Shown here one piece after another: positions 5,862 through 6,530 of a DNA stretch of 6,530 bases (position 1 is the first letter of the stretch; each line of letters starts with the position of its first letter). Position numbers and translations under genes: made by a program. The stretch covers positions 1-6,530 of the forward strand of contig JACQGD010000048.1 in NCBI GenBank assembly GCA_016199685.1, given 5' to 3'. The notes beneath the pieces are model-generated. The model had not been told where the DNA came from, ran no database searches, and saw nothing but the letters and a program-made list of their open reading frames with translations. The DNA is from Candidatus Saccharimonadota bacterium. GTDB taxonomy: Bacteria > Patescibacteriota > Saccharimonadia > Saccharimonadales > Saccharimonadaceae.

Positions 5862-6530
5862 ATGCCACGACATGAACGTGATACCCAAGTTCCTTCATCA
5901 ACCAATAACGAATCTTATCAGAGCGATAGGCCTTCTCATCCCGACCACATTACAGCTATGGACTATAGTAATACAAGCCTTCAGGAAGCTGTTGAAAAGG
6001 GATGGGTAGATCCAAACGACATTCCGGATGTAGTGCCAAATCTACGCGGTCAGGCTGCTCGCTTTCGAGAAAATGCATCTGATCTTCCTAGCCAGCAACC
6101 AACTCAGGAGATACAAGCACAACCTAAAAAGGATGAGTTTTGGACTTTTGGCAAGAAACTAGGTGCAACAACCTTTACTACACTCGCTGTCGCGGGTGGC
6201 ATATTCGGTATTAAAGCCATGTCCGACACACCTGAGCCAAAAAATCCAACTCAAGAAACTTCCTTGAGTATCGACGGTCAAGATCAAGGCATCTTGGATC
6301 AACAAGCTGTACCCATACCCGAAACAGTAGAACTCACTCAAACTGAACTAGAGGCAGCTAGCTCTGAATACTTTACGACTCTTGATACTGCAATTAGAAT
6401 TAATTCATACGGACCAAAATTAGAAGAGTGGCGAGATGGTGCATACGAAAACCTATTACCTCATCTCTCTGAAAGTGAGAAGAATCTTGTATCTAACGAG
6501 TTCCCGTCACTTAAAACAAATTACTCTGAT
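5862..6530 (+). CDS. 5' part of a single-pass membrane protein, unknown function (3' end off-window)
   Basis: The frame runs without a stop from an ATG at 5862 to the right edge, giving 223 visible residues. The start is supported by an AAAAGGA ribosome binding site with 8-nt spacing and by the TATAAT promoter upstream. Residues 1-95 are polar and probably cytoplasmic; they include a short acidic/hydrophobic motif around 39-62 (LQEAVEKGWVDPNDIPDVVP) that may be a small helical docking element. After basic FGKK a membrane helix spans about 101-119 (Gly/Ala/Thr-rich). An acidic, proline- and glutamine-rich stretch (121-160) follows, then a charged, probably helical outer region (160-223) with aromatic residues. 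The visible part has no cysteine. The order of cytoplasmic tail, helix and outer domain resembles the other anchored proteins in the window, but I recognise no family and the missing C-terminus may hold the functional domain. Confidence 0.8.
   Translation, partial: MPRHERDTQVPSSTNNESYQSDRPSHPDHITAMDYSNTSLQEAVEKGWVDPNDIPDVVPNLRGQAARFRENASDLPSQQPTQEIQAQPKKDEFWTFGKKLGATTFTTLAVAGGIFGIKAMSDTPEPKNPTQETSLSIDGQDQGILDQQAVPIPETVELTQTELEAASSEYFTTLDTAIRINSYGPKLEEWRDGAYENLLPHLSESEKNLVSNEFPSLKTNYSD

Noticed and set aside
6159..6341. Minus-strand 60-codon open frame
   Set aside because: It is antisense to the promoter-bearing, ribosome-site-bearing plus-strand gene that runs to the window edge.
1..6530. 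CRISPR array, tRNA/rRNA, insertion sequence or phage integration site
   Set aside because: I saw no spaced direct repeats, cloverleaf-like segments, transposase or integrase motifs, or flanking target duplications on either strand.

Overview
The window looks like chromosomal DNA from an uncultivated, ultra-small bacterium of the Candidate Phyla Radiation, most likely Candidatus Saccharibacteria (TM7). This assignment is an inference from protein architecture: tightly packed genes, moderate GC, and large single-anchor surface proteins with many extracytoplasmic cysteines. There is also a signal-peptide protein whose short four-cysteine segment precedes an alpha/beta hydrolase. No marker gene here proves the phylum. 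TGA behaves as a normal stop codon.

Layout, left to right. (1) Positions 2-691 (+): 3' end of a gene that enters from the left, encoding a low-complexity, disordered tail that ends in a charged helix. (2) Positions 691-3456 (+): a 921-residue single-anchor envelope protein overlapping the previous stop in a TAATG junction. The pair may be part of a type IV secretion/conjugation-like envelope locus, but this is not shown by any motif. (3) A strong hairpin at 3471-3501 separates this operon from a convergent gene. (4) Positions 3526-4158 (-): a small membrane-anchored extracytoplasmic protein of unknown function. (5) A short divergent promoter region at 4159-4273. (6) Positions 4274-5705 (+): a secreted alpha/beta hydrolase of the hormone-sensitive-lipase/carboxylesterase type, broken into two overlapping frames. 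The oxyanion-hole motif is in the first frame and the nucleophile elbow in the second, with about 24 residues of the fold missing at the switch. (7) A rho-independent terminator at 5708-5747. (8) A sigma70-like promoter at 5778-5806 and a leader with a perfect hairpin just before the ribosome binding site. (9) Positions 5862-6530 (+): 5' part of a single-pass membrane protein that runs off the right edge.

Wherever the product can be judged, it is predicted to be membrane-anchored or secreted, so the window reads as a cell-surface region rather than a metabolic one. I see no tRNA, rRNA, CRISPR array, transposase or integrase. The most checkable anomaly is the broken hydrolase. The most likely undescribed protein family is the 921-residue protein with 12 cysteines, all on the outer side of its membrane anchor.
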